Below are positions 33,842-42,092 of a DNA stretch of 64,000 nucleotides, piece after piece (the stretch's first letter is position 1; every line of letters starts with the position of its first letter). Origin of the DNA: Calothrix sp. NIES-4105 (GTDB lineage Bacteria > Cyanobacteriota > Cyanobacteriia > Cyanobacteriales > Nostocaceae); the NCBI RefSeq assembly GCF_002368415.1, contig NZ_AP018290.1, positions 6,399,614 to 6,463,613 of the forward strand. The letters are read 5' to 3'. The translations under genes were made by a program, and so were the position numbers. The notes below the pieces were generated by a model, which ran no database searches, had not been told where the DNA came from, and saw only the letters and a program-made list of their open reading frames with translations.

Positions 33842-35807
33842 AGAGTATTATTGGTACAAATCAGACAATATCTGGGTAAAATGGACAAGTTTTATAGTAC
33901 ACAAAAACTACTTTGTCTACTTTGAATAAAGTGGACATATTTGTCATTTGAAACAAAGCTAAAGATGGTTAAAATCCTTTTTTAATTCCATAGATGCACG
34001 GTTTTAACTAAATCAACTAAAATTCCGAATTAAAGCATCAAATTTTATTGTACATGGCAATAGATAGCCTGTGTTGTCTTCTTATTATAACTCAATAAAT
34101 TTCCCAATATTTAAGTTTTTTAAACAAAAGTTCAGTGGCTATTGATTTTACGTGAAAAAAGAATATGATTGAATTAATCAAAGAAATGCTCGCGGTATGT
34201 TGGGGTGATTAATATATGGCATTGAAGAAACAAAAAGGTCACTTTCAAATTAACGAGTCAATTTTGGCAACTGCTCAAACAGCAACACCTGAACAAGTGA
34301 AGCTGACACAGGGGCTTTTTAATGACTCTGTGATGTTTTATGTTTCTAAAATGTCATCAAATCTCGAATTATTTTTGAAAACGTCTTCAGATGCGCTTTA
34401 TAGTATTTATGAAAAACTAATTTATTCAGACCCAATTTTAAATGCAACTCGTATTCCTCAAGACTTGAGACGTGCCGCAATTAAAAAAGCCGCTGGTGTC
34501 GTCAAGTCTTGGCATACTAATTTCTCTCGTTGGAAGAAAAGAATCGAAAATGCACAAAGGTGTCATACACTTAAAAAACGCACAAGATTAAAGAAGAAGG
34601 CGGGTAAACCACCAGTTCTACCTGAAAAAACGAATTTTCCAATTCAAGTATATTCTGGTATGTTTAAAAACGATACTGGGGACTCTTTAGTTGTGAAACT
34701 CTGGACAGGTAAAACTTGGCAATACCAGAAAGTCAGCTATCAGTGTCGAGAATTACCACTCGATTACGTCAAAGGAACTTTTTCATTAATATATGATGAA
34801 AACCAACTCAAACTAGTTTGGGTAATTCAGAAAAATACACCATCAAAAGGAAAGTTAGTAGACCAAATAAAAGCTTCGGGCAAACTCCGAATTCTAAGCA
34901 TTGACCTCAACTTAGACGACCCGATAGTTGTGGGCAAAGTATTAGAAGGATACGAAGATACGGACGTTGTTGTAGAATTAGCCAATCTACGGATAAAAGG
35001 AAACAATCGACTCCATCATCTTAGGAAGCGTTATCTAGGTAGAATTGCTAAAGCTAAAAGTTTAACTAATACTAGAACTGAGTTGGGTGTGTTACCTCCT
35101 GACAATTTATGTGCCAAACTATGGAAGCGAATCAAAAGCTTGGAAAAAGAACTGATTGAAACAATTTCGCACACAATTGCGGAAATAGCTAATTACCACA
35201 ATTGCAATGTTATTGTTTTTGAGAACTTGAAAAGTTTAAAGCCTCAACGTGGTAAATACTCGCACCGTAGTAATACCAAACGTTCGTTTTGGGTTGCAAA
35301 GAAAATACAAAAGCGAGTTGAACAAAAAGCTTTAAATCGGTACTCAATCTATACTGTTAGAGTCAATCCAAAGTATACCAGTATTACTGATTCGCGCTCT
35401 GGCGGCAAATGTTTAAGAGGTTCACAGGTCGGTTCTCTTAATCTTTATTTATGGAAAGATTCGGGGTTAGGTAAATTAGTATTAACACCAGACGGTAAAA
35501 TATTCTGTTCTGGTGAGAACGCGGCTAGAAACATTGGTTTAAAATATCTAGCTGCAAAGTTTGAAAAGCCTGTAGTATTTAAAAATGCAGGTTTACCCAC
35601 AGGTTGTGTTGTTTGGCTACTTTGTCCTGCGGGTAAGGGGAATGTGGTGATTCCCGCTTGGTCTTTTGCGTAGTGTTACACGGGTAGCGAAATACCATCG
35701 TATAAAGTAGCGGCCAGTTCCGTCGTCTTTTCGATTGGTGTATCGAACAGGATCACAAAGCGACTGTCCGGTTTATACCGAATTGCTCATACCACTCACT
35801 ACAAGAT
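33842..35807. mobile_element. IS1341-like element with a lone TnpB-like gene
   Basis: Removing these 1966 bases rejoins the AAA frame as DEIDVLLD-QALISLLRQLRDG. The insert carries one TnpB-like gene and no transposase, as in IS1341-type elements. The base before the left edge ends TAGAT and the right edge also ends AGAT, so the exact limits are uncertain by up to four bases. 374 bases before the gene and 134 after it are non-coding. Confidence 0.75.
34216..35673 (+). CDS. TnpB-like protein with degenerate active site
   Basis: A 485-residue TnpB/Cas12-ancestor-like protein. RuvC-I keeps its aspartate (ILSIDLNLDDP) and RuvC-II its glutamate (VIVFENLKSL). The zinc-ribbon start NPKYTSITDSRSGG replaces both cysteines of the usual CxxC with Asp and Ser, and only isolated cysteines remain later (GKCLRGS, IFCSG). 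RuvC-III reads SGENAARNIG where DxNAARNI is expected, so the last catalytic aspartate is replaced. It may be a nuclease-dead guide-binding protein, similar in concept to TldR repressors, or simply decaying. It interrupts the AAA gene. Confidence 0.8.
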   Translation: MALKKQKGHFQINESILATAQTATPEQVKLTQGLFNDSVMFYVSKMSSNLELFLKTSSDALYSIYEKLIYSDPILNATRIPQDLRRAAIKKAAGVVKSWHTNFSRWKKRIENAQRCHTLKKRTRLKKKAGKPPVLPEKTNFPIQVYSGMFKNDTGDSLVVKLWTGKTWQYQKVSYQCRELPLDYVKGTFSLIYDENQLKLVWVIQKNTPSKGKLVDQIKASGKLRILSIDLNLDDPIVVGKVLEGYEDTDVVVELANLRIKGNNRLHHLRKRYLGRIAKAKSLTNTRTELGVLPPDNLCAKLWKRIKSLEKELIETISHTIAEIANYHNCNVIVFENLKSLKPQRGKYSHRSNTKRSFWVAKKIQKRVEQKALNRYSIYTVRVNPKYTSITDSRSGGKCLRGSQVGSLNLYLWKDSGLGKLVLTPDGKIFCSGENAARNIGLKYLAAKFEKPVVFKNAGLPTGCVVWLLCPAGKGNVVIPAWSFA

Positions 35808-36921
35808 CAAGCGTTGATTTCTCTGTTACGGCAGCTACGAGATGGGTATTCTGACCGTCCCACAAATTTCCCACTGTCCGTAGGACTAATTGGTTTAAGA
35901 GATGTACGTGATTACAAAGTTGCATCTGGTGGAAGTGAGCGATTAAATACGTCGAGTCCATTTAATATAAAAGTTACCTCAATAATATTAAGAGATTTTA
36001 ATGCATCTGAAGTGCAAGAATTATACCAGCAGCATACCGACAACACAGGGCAAGTTTTCACTCCCGTTGCTATTGATACTACTTTTAATTTAACTCAGGG
36101 ACAACCGAGGGAGCGTAAACGCGCTTGCCAAAGAAGTTGTAGAAAAGATGGTAAAGGATACTTCGGTTGAAATTACACATGAACATATTTTAAAAGCCAA
36201 GGAAATATTAATCGCGCGTCAAGATACTCACCTCGACTCGCTTGCAGAAAGACTTCGAGAACCAAGAATAAGAGCAATCATCGAACCAATGTTAGCAGGA
36301 TTGGAACTAGGGAATGTGCCTGCGGATGATATCCAGTTTGTTCTCGACCTAGGTTTATGTAAAATGGATCCGCAAGGCGGTTTAACAATTGCAAATCCCA
36401 TTTACCGCGAGGTCTTACCTAGAGTATTAACAGTCACACCGATGGCTTCATTGCCTAAAATAGCACCAACTTGGTTAACTCCAGAAGGTGAATTAAACAC
36501 CGATGCCCTACTGCAAGCATTTTTAAAATTTTGGCGCCAGCATGGCGAACCATTACTAGGTAGCGCTGTATACCATGAAATCGCACCCCATCTTGTACTA
36601 ATGGCATTTTTACATCGCGTCGTTAATGGAGGGGGAACTCTAGAACGCGAGTATGCAATTGGAAGCGGGCGCATGGACTTATGTTTAAAATACGGTACAG
36701 TAAAATTAGGAATCGAAGTAAAAGTTTGGCGCGATAAAATAAAAGACCCATTATCTGAGGGTCTTGAACAAATAGACTATTACTTAGCGCGTATAGAAGC
36801 AGATTCTGGTTGGTTATTGATTTTTGACCGACGCACGAAGGCGCCATCTCTAGAAGAACGTCTATCAACACAAATTACAACCACAGAAAACAAACGTTTC
36901 GTCACCGTTATACGCGCGTAG
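35808..36921 (+). pseudogene. AAA-like ATPase with PD-(D/E)XK tail, 3' remnant
   Basis: The sequence continues the AAA gene: ISLLRQLRDGYSDRPTNFP, LIGLRDVRDYKVASGGSERL and LTQGQP, then a frameshift near 36108-36113 (VNALAKEVVEKM lies in another frame). From 36148 an open frame runs to 36921 with a C-terminal nuclease-fold domain: GSGRMDLCLKYG and GIEVKVWRD supply the PD-(D/E)XK residues. Complete homologues are AAA-fold ATPases with this nuclease tail. The tail alone could still be translated from the ATG at 36148. Confidence 0.85.
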
Positions 36922-37133
36922 TAAGGCTTTTAGCCCCCAAATCATCGGGGGTTGGGGGGATCAAATTCAAAACCTACGTAGTATTGATAGCGTTTTAATA
37001 ATTTTTTGAAAAATAGAGAATTTAATTTTTGGAATACCCTTACGACTTGCTTCTACCTGACAAAGTGCATAAGTCGGCTTTGGTTGCACCTATCAACTAA
37101 ATAGAAACCTACACACAATATAGGAGGAAATTT

Positions 37134-37766
37134 ATGTCTTGTGCAATCGGTAGTTCCTACTCCATCCAACCTGGAGATACGCTTTTTAACATTGCCCAGC
37201 AAAAATTGGGTGATGGCAACCGTTGGCGTGAAATTAAGAAACCAGATGGTTCACCTTTTTCAGAACAAGATGCACGTAATTTAAAAGTAGGTCAAGAAAT
37301 TTGCCTACCCGGAGGAAATGGACATAGCGGTTCTGGAAATGCCATGATTGACGAAATATTAGCAGCCCATAATCGCTATAGAGCAGAAGTAGGTGTTAGT
37401 TCTATTCGTTGGTCAAATACCTTAGCTTCAAGCGCTCAACAATGGGCAAATTATTTAGCTGCAAACGGTAAGTTTGAACATAGTGGAACTCGTGGTGTTG
37501 GTGAAAACCTTTGGAAGGGTACTACCCAAAGATTTTCTTACTCTCAAATGGTAGATTCTTGGGGTAGTGAAAAAAAATATTTTGTTCGTGGTAATTTCCC
37601 CAATGTTTCCAGTACTGGTAATTGGACAGATGTTGGTCACTACACTCAAGTAGTTTGGAGAAAGACAACCGAAGTTGGTTGTGCAATTGCCAGTGATGGA
37701 CGCAATGATTATCTAGTTTGTCAATATAACCCCCCTGGAAACTTTACAGGCGAACCTGTTTTTTAA
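37134..37766 (+). CDS. LysM plus CAP/SCP domain protein
   Basis: A 210-residue protein. LysM lies at about residues 8-58 ([28 protein letters not shown]), a glycine-rich linker follows, then a CAP/SCP domain (about 70-208) with HNRYRAEVG, GENLW and GHYTQVVWRKTTEVGC. LysM binds peptidoglycan or chitin. CAP proteins are normally secreted, yet the protein begins [12 protein letters not shown] with no signal peptide. Its LysM is nearly identical to that of the next gene. A GGAGGAAA ribosome site precedes the ATG. Non-classical export or lysis-dependent release is implied. Confidence 0.92.
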   Translation: MSCAIGSSYSIQPGDTLFNIAQQKLGDGNRWREIKKPDGSPFSEQDARNLKVGQEICLPGGNGHSGSGNAMIDEILAAHNRYRAEVGVSSIRWSNTLASSAQQWANYLAANGKFEHSGTRGVGENLWKGTTQRFSYSQMVDSWGSEKKYFVRGNFPNVSSTGNWTDVGHYTQVVWRKTTEVGCAIASDGRNDYLVCQYNPPGNFTGEPVF

Positions 37767-37882
37767 CTATTGGTTAATTTGAATTCTCCCCCACTCAACC
37801 CAAGAATATGGGTGGGGACGAGCGATTTTATCGGGACATTTTTTGTTCGATTGAATACTTGTCGTAATTAGGTTGTAAATTT

Positions 37883-38812
37883 ATGTCTTGTGCAATCGGT
37901 AGTTCCTACACTATCCAACCTGGAGATACACTTTTTAATATTGCCCAGCAACGATTGGGTGATGGCAACCGTTGGCGTGAAATTAAGAAGCCAGATGGTA
38001 GTCCAATGACAGACAGTGACGCTAGTAATTTACAAGTGGGTCAGGAAATTTGCCTTCCCAATGGTACGGTTCCTCCACCTCCACCACCATCAGGTGGCGG
38101 TTTTGCCAATATCGTATCGCAGCAGACCTACGAAGCGATGTTTCCCCATCGTAACGGTTTATATAGTTACGACAGTCTGGTGAGAGCGACGAACAAGTAC
38201 TCTAGCTTTTGCAACGAGGGTTCGGAGGAGCAACGCAAACGTGAGGCAGCGGCATTTCTAGCAAATATAGCCCACGAGACAACGGGAGGCTGGGACGCGG
38301 CGCCTGATGGACGTTTTGCCTGGGGTTTGCATTTTATTGAAGAGCAGAATCCTCAGAGCAATTACTGCGACCCGTCGAATACAACATATCCATGTGCGTC
38401 AGGTAGGTCGTATTATGGTCGCGGTCCAATTCAATTATCGTGGAACTATAACTATGGGGCAGCAGGTCAAGCTTTGGGCATTGATTTGCTTAATAATCCT
38501 GACTTGGTAAAGTCAGATGGTAATATTGCCTTTCAAACTGCCTTGTGGTTCTGGATGACTGCCCAAACACCCAAACCTTCTTGTCATGATGTAATGACTG
38601 GTCGTTGGACACCCTCTGGCGACGATGGAAGCAAAGGACGTACCCCAGGCTTTGGCATGACCATCAATATCATTAATGGTGGTCTTGAATGCGGTAAACC
38701 CACACCTCCTCAAGTCAACGATAGAGTCGGTTTTTACGAGCGTTTTTGCCAGATGTTGGGTCTGAGCATAGGCGATAACATTTACTGTGACCGCATGGCG
38801 CCATACAGATGA
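37883..38812 (+). CDS. LysM plus GH19 chitinase-like protein
   Basis: A 309-residue protein. The first 60 residues repeat the LysM of the previous gene almost exactly; a proline-rich linker (PPPPPPS, about 73-79) leads to a GH19 domain. The first catalytic glutamate is in [12 protein letters not shown] and the second is likely in LHFIEEQN, with [17 protein letters not shown] as the substrate-binding block. GH19 enzymes cut chitin or related glycans; some bacterial members act on peptidoglycan. There is no signal peptide. Six or more cysteines suggest disulfides, so an extracytoplasmic site is likely despite the missing signal. Confidence 0.92.
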   Translation: MSCAIGSSYTIQPGDTLFNIAQQRLGDGNRWREIKKPDGSPMTDSDASNLQVGQEICLPNGTVPPPPPPSGGGFANIVSQQTYEAMFPHRNGLYSYDSLVRATNKYSSFCNEGSEEQRKREAAAFLANIAHETTGGWDAAPDGRFAWGLHFIEEQNPQSNYCDPSNTTYPCASGRSYYGRGPIQLSWNYNYGAAGQALGIDLLNNPDLVKSDGNIAFQTALWFWMTAQTPKPSCHDVMTGRWTPSGDDGSKGRTPGFGMTINIINGGLECGKPTPPQVNDRVGFYERFCQMLGLSIGDNIYCDRMAPYR

Positions 38813-39043
38813 ATGTTGCTTACTTAAGCATTTGGAGGCGCCAACAAAAAATTGGGTAGGGTGCGATCTGCGCTATTACAGTCAAGCAGTGTAACGAACC
38901 ATTAAAGTGCGCCGACCGCAAAGGACGACTGCTTAAGTAAGTGCCATTCCGCCATACAGATAAGTCATATTTTTGACTCAAACACTTTTTTTGGACTTTG
39001 GACAAAGACGCGCTTTGTACGAAAGAACCATAAAAATAAAACA
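38813..39043. other. short gene-free stretch
   Basis: GCTTACTTAAGCA-type words occur at both 38817 and 38930 around the block, and GCCATACAGAT is repeated from the end of the chitinase gene (38801) at 38952. This suggests a local duplication. No gene is seen. Confidence 0.4.
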
Positions 39044-39387
39044 CTACGCCACACCATAACCTGTATACGGACGTTTATACGGTGGATGCAACCCTAAAAT
39101 AATGTCTTCCTTATCCACACCCATCTCAACTAATACGCGCACGCTAAATCATTTTCTGTCATATTTTCTTGAATCCAAATTTTTCCATCTTTGATATCAA
39201 TATGAATAAAACAGTTATAAATACGATTATAACCTTCCCAACCAATATCTAATAGTTGATAGTGGTCATTTTCTGTATCACATATAAACTGACATTCCAC
39301 ATTTGAGTTTGATTCACAGTAACCTATGGCAGCAAGAGAAGTTAGTAGTTGGCGAACTATCTGCCGATATTTGCCTAATCTTTCCAT
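39044..39387 (-). pseudogene. XisI-like protein with frameshift
   Basis: The frame starts MERLGKYRQIVRQLLTSLAA and carries HYQLLDIGWEGYNRIYNCFI and GKIWIQENMTENDLA, which is XisI. It then shifts frame near 39140; the continuation reads LVEMGVDKEDIILGL and YTGYGVA to the TAG at 39044, the expected XisI C-terminus. An intact XisI lies at 40306. No xisH is found upstream of this copy. Confidence 0.85.
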
Positions 39388-39420
39388 TCAACAATTTCCT
39401 CTTTATACCAATTCCACTAC

Positions 39421-39609
39421 CTAACTTAGATTAGTGCCTACCTTTCCTACACAACTGTAATATCTTAACTGCCGCTTGCACTTAATGTAACAATTAATAC
39501 ACCAATCCACAATAAATTTAACCTTACTATACGCTTTTGTACTCAATGGCGCAACACTCTCACAAATAAATTGAGCCGTCCAAGGCGCCACTGCTTTCAT
39601 GTGCTGCAT
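39421..39609 (-). CDS. uncertain small ORF
   Basis: A 62-residue frame with four cysteines and a central aromatic stretch (KFIVDWCINCYIKCKRQ). I recognise no family. It lies upstream of the XisI remnant on the same strand. It may be a chance frame or a remnant of another decayed gene. Confidence 0.2.
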   Translation of the reverse strand: MQHMKAVAPWTAQFICESVAPLSTKAYSKVKFIVDWCINCYIKCKRQLRYYSCVGKVGTNLS

Positions 39610-39621
39610 CCTTAACAGTTA

Positions 39622-39760
39622 CTATAGGAATCCTAAATTATTTTTGAAAAAATCTAGGTAACCGTAAGGTGGGCAGTGCCCACCAAGACCTTGATATATT
39701 TGGGATATGGTGGGCAGTGCCCACCTTACGTGGTATTCAAAAATCAAATAGGAATTCTAT
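39622..39760. repeat. MITE-like element with terminal inverted repeats
   Basis: The left end TATAGGAATCCTAAATTA and the right end (reverse complement TATAGAATTCCTATTTGA) are imperfect inverted repeats of about 26 bases. Inside, two GTGGGCAGTGCCCAC palindromes flank a short core. The left part also occurs at 22517. It carries no gene. Confidence 0.75.
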
Positions 39761-39901
39761 ATATACTATTATATTAAATCTATACATCAAAATTATATCG
39801 ATTCATTATCAAGTTGAAGGTACGGTAGTACTGCACCCTCACGTTTACCAATAATAATACCTATGTATCAATAAACTGACTTGCAGCAGTAGGAGCGACA
39901 A

Positions 39902-40318
39902 ATGCCTGCCAAAGATATTTATCACGATACAGTTATAATAGCGTTAGAAAAGGATGGATGGAAAATTACCGATGACCAGCTTAAGCTGACTGTTGGGAAC
40001 CGTTCGGTTTATGTTGATTTGGGGGCAGAGAAGCTATTTGCAGCTGAAAAAGAAGGACGTAAAATAGCAGTTGAGATCAAAAGTTTTATAGGCGCCTCTC
40101 TAATTCGTGATTTGGAAGAAGCTCTCGGTCAGTACGTTCTTTACTCTAGCATTTTGGAGGAGCAACAACCGGAACGTTTAGTTTATCTAGCAGTTCCTCA
40201 AATTATATTTCGAGATTTTTTCTCCGAACCGATTTGTCAATTGCTTATGAGACGAACTGTAGTGAGATTAATAGTGTTTGAACCTGAAAAAGAGGAGATT
40301 ACTCAATGGATACATTAG
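39902..40318 (+). CDS. xisH: XisH family protein
   Basis: A 138-residue XisH protein. It shows the family start MPAKDIYHDTVIIALEKDGW and a PD-(D/E)XK-like core: YVDLGAEKLFAAE and KIAVEIKSF supply the acidic residues and the ExK. XisH and XisI were named for the excision of the fdxN element in heterocysts but occur widely as a pair in cyanobacteria without such an element. The gene overlaps xisI by 13 bases. Its exact activity is unresolved. Confidence 0.93.
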   Translation: MPAKDIYHDTVIIALEKDGWKITDDQLKLTVGNRSVYVDLGAEKLFAAEKEGRKIAVEIKSFIGASLIRDLEEALGQYVLYSSILEEQQPERLVYLAVPQIIFRDFFSEPICQLLMRRTVVRLIVFEPEKEEITQWIH

Positions 40319-40641
40319 AATTTTTTAGAGAAAATATTTATAAAATATTGAAGCATCATGCTGACATCCCTTATTCTTTTGGTGAAATTGAATCTGAAAT
40401 TGTTATTAGCCAAGATAGAAATCATTATTTATTGATGATTTATGGTTGGGATAAAGATTTGCGAATTCACGGTTGTGTAGTTGATGTTGCTATTAAAAAT
40501 GACAAAATTTGGATTTATCGAGATGGAATTGAGGATGGTATTACTGATGATTTGGTAGCCGCAGGTGTACCTAAAGATAAGATTGTTTTAGCTTTTCATC
40601 CGCCTCAAGTTAGACAATATACTGGTTATGCTGTTGCTTAA
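40306..40641 (+). CDS. xisI: XisI family protein
   Basis: A 111-residue XisI protein with HYLLMIYGWDKDLRIHGCVV, KIWIYRDGIEDGI and the terminal VRQYTGYAVA. It is translated from an ATG inside the end of xisH. It is intact, in contrast to the frameshifted copy at 39044-39387. The pair faces away from that copy. Its function with XisH is unclear; no excision-site repeats were recognised here. Confidence 0.93.
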   Translation: MDTLEFFRENIYKILKHHADIPYSFGEIESEIVISQDRNHYLLMIYGWDKDLRIHGCVVDVAIKNDKIWIYRDGIEDGITDDLVAAGVPKDKIVLAFHPPQVRQYTGYAVA

Positions 40642-40679
40642 ATATTGTTTATAGAAAAAATATTAAAATCTTATTATAA

Positions 40680-40711
40680 CTCTTGTGGGATGGGCATCCT
40701 TGCCCGTCCTT
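40680..40711. repeat. dispersed repeat CTTGTGGGATGGGC
   Basis: CTCTTGTGGGATGGGCATCC and TTGCCCGTCC match elements at 8929, 9160 and 10431. The GGGCATCCTTGCCC core is a small hairpin between convergent genes. Confidence 0.65.
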
Positions 40712-40750
40712 ACTTTTACACATAAACTCACAACAACCAAGGTGATAAAA

Positions 40751-41371
40751 TTAAATTACTAATTCTCGCAGTCGTTTCAAACCACTAACAGTCTGATATA
40801 TATCGTCTCCACGATAAATTGATAAAGGATACGACCTTGAATATACAGGTGTACGCTGTCTAACTAACTTTAAAAATTGAAATTCATTACCATTCGTAAT
40901 AAAACCATAAGCAGGTTTCTCTACATCAGGATTAGCTAACATGTAAACTAAAGCTTGAGGAATTGCTGCTTCCAGAGAGAACTCTGCTTTTTTGGCTTCA
41001 ATAACAAGTACCCAAAACTGTGGCTGAAAAACTAAAACGTCTATTTTGCCTCGAACTATAGTATCCTCATCTATAGATGTTATTTCTATTTCTTTTTCTG
41101 CTGCTAGGTAAAATGGAGGACGGTAAAAGCCTGAAAGTTTTAAAATTGGCGCCAGAACGACCATTTGTACAAGTGATTCTAGCAATGGATATTTTGATAA
41201 GTATAAATACTCAGTTTTAACTTCATCTAATGCTTGTTTTTCTTGCTGGGTTAATTGAGGTAAATTATCTTGCCATTCACGGAAAATGTTTTCATCGTCG
41301 CTACGTTCTAAGCCAAATTTTTCACTCAGTTGAGCAAGGGTAACGTCTCTAGCTTTAAGAATTTCTACCAT
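40751..41371 (-). CDS. restriction endonuclease-like protein
   Basis: A 206-residue protein of a family common in cyanobacteria and annotated as restriction-like. A helical N-terminus (about 1-60) precedes a PD-(D/E)XK core: GKIDVLVFQ then VLVIEAKKAEFSLEAAIPQAL (D-x13-ExK). It lacks a methyltransferase or specificity partner. It starts nine bases after the end of the preceding gene at 41381, so the two are one operon. Whether it cuts DNA is unknown. Confidence 0.8.
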   Translation of the reverse strand: MVEILKARDVTLAQLSEKFGLERSDDENIFREWQDNLPQLTQQEKQALDEVKTEYLYLSKYPLLESLVQMVVLAPILKLSGFYRPPFYLAAEKEIEITSIDEDTIVRGKIDVLVFQPQFWVLVIEAKKAEFSLEAAIPQALVYMLANPDVEKPAYGFITNGNEFQFLKLVRQRTPVYSRSYPLSIYRGDDIYQTVSGLKRLRELVI

Positions 41372-41380
41372 AACATTTAA

Positions 41381-42004
41381 TTAAGTGGATAATTTACTAG
41401 AAAGAATTGTCTTGAATGGTTCAGCTAAAATTCCAAGAATTTTTTCTATCTGTGTAATAAAATATTCGGTTCTATCAATTTTAACGGTTTGTGCTTGAAG
41501 CATTAAAAATTTCCACAGTGTACCAGTTGATACGGCTCCGTATATTGTTTGTAACTGTCCTTTACGCTCGTTAAATATTTGAGCCGCGAACATTTCAGCA
41601 ACGCATTGTCCTAGACCTTGTTTCAAGTCATTATCTTTGGCTTCAACTAATGTGATAACTGGAGCCGTAATTAATAATTGGTTTTCTGATGCACTCAAAA
41701 TAAAATCACATAAACCATTAAGTCCTCTGTTTTCATCTACATTAAAATAATTTCCTGAGAAATAACCAATTTTGCCTTGGAACATTCTTCTAATTTCTAA
41801 AAGAACCGGAGTTAATATTAATTCAGACCTTGCTTTCTCTGTACTGATATTAGTCGCAAGTTCTAAAGTTTCTTCCAATGCTTCTTTTAATCTTTGAGAT
41901 GGTTGGATAGGACTGATGTTCGCAAATAGGTCATGACTCTCCTCAAGATTCAGGTTTAAGTCATTAATTGCTTTATCAAGAGTTTTAAAGTCGCTGTATG
42001 GCAC
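41381..42004 (-). CDS. nuclease-fold hypothetical protein
   Basis: A 207-residue protein. Residues about 95-145 show a possible PD-(D/E)XK core: GLNGLCDFILSAS, then APVITLVEAKDNDLKQGLGQC. This family occurs in many cyanobacteria without known function. It is co-directional with, and nine bases upstream of, the restriction-like gene, whose core is similar in layout. They may act together. Confidence 0.7.
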   Translation of the reverse strand: MPYSDFKTLDKAINDLNLNLEESHDLFANISPIQPSQRLKEALEETLELATNISTEKARSELILTPVLLEIRRMFQGKIGYFSGNYFNVDENRGLNGLCDFILSASENQLLITAPVITLVEAKDNDLKQGLGQCVAEMFAAQIFNERKGQLQTIYGAVSTGTLWKFLMLQAQTVKIDRTEYFITQIEKILGILAEPFKTILSSKLST

Positions 42005-42064
42005 TGTTACGTATGAAAAGTTTGGGAGTTTGGCATATTTATATTCTAATATTTTAATTGTATG

Positions 42065-42090
42065 TACAGGCAGGATGCCTGTACCACAAG
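42065..42090. repeat. short palindrome after crtO
   Basis: GTACAGGCA-GGA-TGCCTGTAC is a perfect 9 bp stem followed by CACAAGA, a relative of the CTTGTGG element in inverted order. It may terminate crtO. Confidence 0.6.
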
Positions 42091-42092
42091 AA

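Noticed and set aside
38820-39044. A 74-codon minus-strand frame after the chitinase gene
   Set aside because: No family features; it lies across a local duplication and abuts the XisI remnant stop.
39044-40641. A heterocyst excision element carrying xisH and xisI
   Set aside because: No recombinase gene or direct-repeat excision sites were recognised; the pair occurs widely without such elements.
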